From positions 1 through 23,312 of the IMG/VR virus record IMGVR_UViG_3300030105_000748: a stretch of 23,312 nt of DNA; one strand, 5' to 3'. The notes beneath the pieces are model-generated. The model saw nothing but the letters and a program-made list of their open reading frames with translations, searched no databases and was not told the DNA's origin. Below are positions 22,431-23,312 of this stretch, piece by piece. A program made the translations under genes and the position numbers. Source of the stretch: a virus. How positions within the stretch are numbered: position 1 is the stretch's first letter; each line of letters opens with the position of its first letter.

Positions 22431-22874
22431 ATGCCTGTGGAGAACATTCAACCTAATGCTGTAGACCTATGTATTGATAGGGTATGGGAGATAGGTACTG
22501 ATGAGTTCTATATTGGTATAGATAAAAAACAACATAGAAAAGATACAAAAGAAATCTTTCCAGATAGTACAGGAGAGTGGTTATTAGAAGAAGGTAAAAA
22601 GTATCAGTTTGATACAAGTCATTGGGTAGTTATACCTGAAGGCTTTGCTGGATGGCTAATACCTAGATCTACTTTAAACCGTAATGGTATTTCAATTACA
22701 TCAGGACTATATGATAGTGGCTTCCAGAATTATGTTGGAGCTGTGATGCATATTGGTTGTGGTAATGCTAGAATACAGAAGGGTGCTCGTGTAGCGCAAT
22801 TTGTTTACTGTGAAGCTGAAACAGATAGAATGTATGATGGAGATTATAATGCTAAAGATACGAGACCTCACTAA
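22431..22874 (+). CDS. dUTPase/dCTP-deaminase superfamily protein
   Basis: This 147-aa trimeric-fold nucleotide enzyme has the family start IQPNAVDLCID (6-16), the substrate motif IPRSTLNRNGI (77-87) and SGLYDSGFQNYVG (91-103). In dCTP deaminase the last motif continues to a catalytic Glu (TLE); here that position is Val105, so cytosine deamination looks unlikely, whereas the Asp95 used by dUTPases is kept. The glycine-rich C-terminal dUTPase motif is not visible. Start chosen as ATG 22431, one base after the upstream stop; an in-frame GTG at 22380 would overlap the DpdA-like gene by 50 bases. Likely role is control of dUTP/dTTP pools. Confidence 0.78.
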   Translation: MPVENIQPNAVDLCIDRVWEIGTDEFYIGIDKKQHRKDTKEIFPDSTGEWLLEEGKKYQFDTSHWVVIPEGFAGWLIPRSTLNRNGISITSGLYDSGFQNYVGAVMHIGCGNARIQKGARVAQFVYCEAETDRMYDGDYNAKDTRPH

Positions 22875-23143
22875 TGAGATTTAATGAAAAGAAATTCTTA
22901 AAAGAAGTAGAAAAGTATATCGATAGTACTTACAATCAACATTACGTTGGTAAGAAAGAAGTACAGACTATAGATGTATGGGAAACACTAGGTAGTATTG
23001 ATACGACATGTAGAGATACTGCTATAAAATATTTAATGAGGTATGGTAAGAAGGGTGGTCATAATAGAAAAGATCTATTGAAGGCTGTTCATTATATTGT
23101 ATTGCTAGCACATTTTACATCAGGAGATGATAATGGAAATTAA
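22874..23143 (+). CDS. DUF3310-type small protein
   Basis: This 89-aa protein matches the DUF3310 (SaV-like) phage family: NQHYVGKKEVQTIDVWETLG, CRDTAIKYLMRYGKKGG and DLLKAVHYIVLLAH form the typical HY...IDVWE, AIKYLxRYGxKGG and DLxKAxxY pattern. The molecular function is not established; it often lies among phage nucleotide and replication genes. The start overlaps the previous stop by one base (TAATG), and its 3' end overlaps the next gene by 11 bases. Confidence 0.85.
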   Translation: MRFNEKKFLKEVEKYIDSTYNQHYVGKKEVQTIDVWETLGSIDTTCRDTAIKYLMRYGKKGGHNRKDLLKAVHYIVLLAHFTSGDDNGN

Positions 23144-23312
23144 GATTGAGATAGACCAACTGAAGAAAAGAAAACTATTTGTAGCTACTCCTATGTATGG
23201 AGGACAGTGTCATGGTATGTATACTAGAAGTACTAATGACTTATCTGCATTGTGTATGCATTATGGAATAGAAGTTAAGTTTTATTATTTGTTTAATGAA
23301 AGTTTAATTACA
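23133..23312 (+). CDS. Glycosyltransferase-like protein, 3'-truncated by the window edge
   Basis: Sixty codons are visible from ATG 23133, with AGGAG about seven bases upstream. The sequence LFVATPMYGGQCHGMYTRS followed by LCMHYGIEVKFYYLFNESLIT matches the start of a phage GT-A/family-2-like glycosyltransferase group (FVATPMYGG...S...GI...FLFNESLIxRARN). The nucleotide-sugar site further on is outside the window, so activity and substrate cannot be judged. It overlaps the DUF3310-type gene by 11 bases. Confidence 0.65.
   Translation, partial: MEIKIEIDQLKKRKLFVATPMYGGQCHGMYTRSTNDLSALCMHYGIEVKFYYLFNESLIT

Noticed and set aside
1-23312. tRNA genes, CRISPR arrays, insertion sequences, inteins or homing endonucleases
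   Set aside because: No cloverleaf-like stretch, regular direct repeats, transposase or GIY-YIG/HNH motif was found by reading; gaps between genes are too short to hold them.

Overview
The window is a densely packed segment of a T4-like (Tevenvirinae-type) myovirus genome. It is very AT-rich and shows no rRNA, tRNA, CRISPR array or insertion sequence. Every supported gene lies on the + strand, gaps are usually under 60 bases, and many genes overlap by 1-38 bases. Gene order and the diverged protein sequences fit a marine T4-like phage rather than an enteric one. A proteobacterial host of the SAR11 or related low-GC type is plausible, but that is inference. No photosynthesis genes typical of cyanophages are present.

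Bases 1-9029 are the late head and tail module in near-canonical T4 order: tail sheath (gp18, cut at the window start), tail tube (gp19), portal (gp20), prohead core proteins at the gp67 and gp68 positions, one extra small beta-rich ORF, prohead protease (gp21), scaffold (gp22), major capsid protein (gp23) and a tail-tube-like protein at the gp3 position. Four motifs fitting the T4-like late-promoter pattern NATAAATA precede genes 19, 67, 22 and the gp3-position gene. A strong intrinsic terminator with a TTCG tetraloop follows gene 23.

A near-consensus sigma70-type promoter at 9026-9054 opens the replication, recombination and metabolism module. It holds a conserved phage gene of unknown function, uvsY, a methyltransferase-like gene, two small ORFs, the uvsW helicase gene, an Sm-like small protein, the late sigma factor gp55, and gp47/gp46 (the Mre11/Rad50-like nuclease). 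Gp55 would be the factor that reads the late promoters upstream of the capsid genes.

From about 16380 to the end the content is accessory. It starts with a peptide-deformylase-like protein that has lost catalytic residues and an acyl carrier protein, then a 7-deazaguanine cluster: QueE, a 2-oxoglutarate/Fe(II) oxygenase-like protein, QueD, a phosphoribosyltransferase, FolE, an unknown basic protein, a second QueD-like T-fold protein, and a TGT/DpdA-like base-exchange enzyme. Together these could make 7-carboxy-7-deazaguanine (CDG) from GTP and insert it or a derivative into phage DNA, probably as protection from host nucleases. QueC, which turns CDG into preQ0, is not in the window. The final DNA base could therefore be CDG itself, a decarboxylated form, or preQ0 made with a QueC from the host or elsewhere in the genome. 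The window closes with a dUTPase/dCTP-deaminase-fold protein, a DUF3310-type protein and the start of a glycosyltransferase-like gene.
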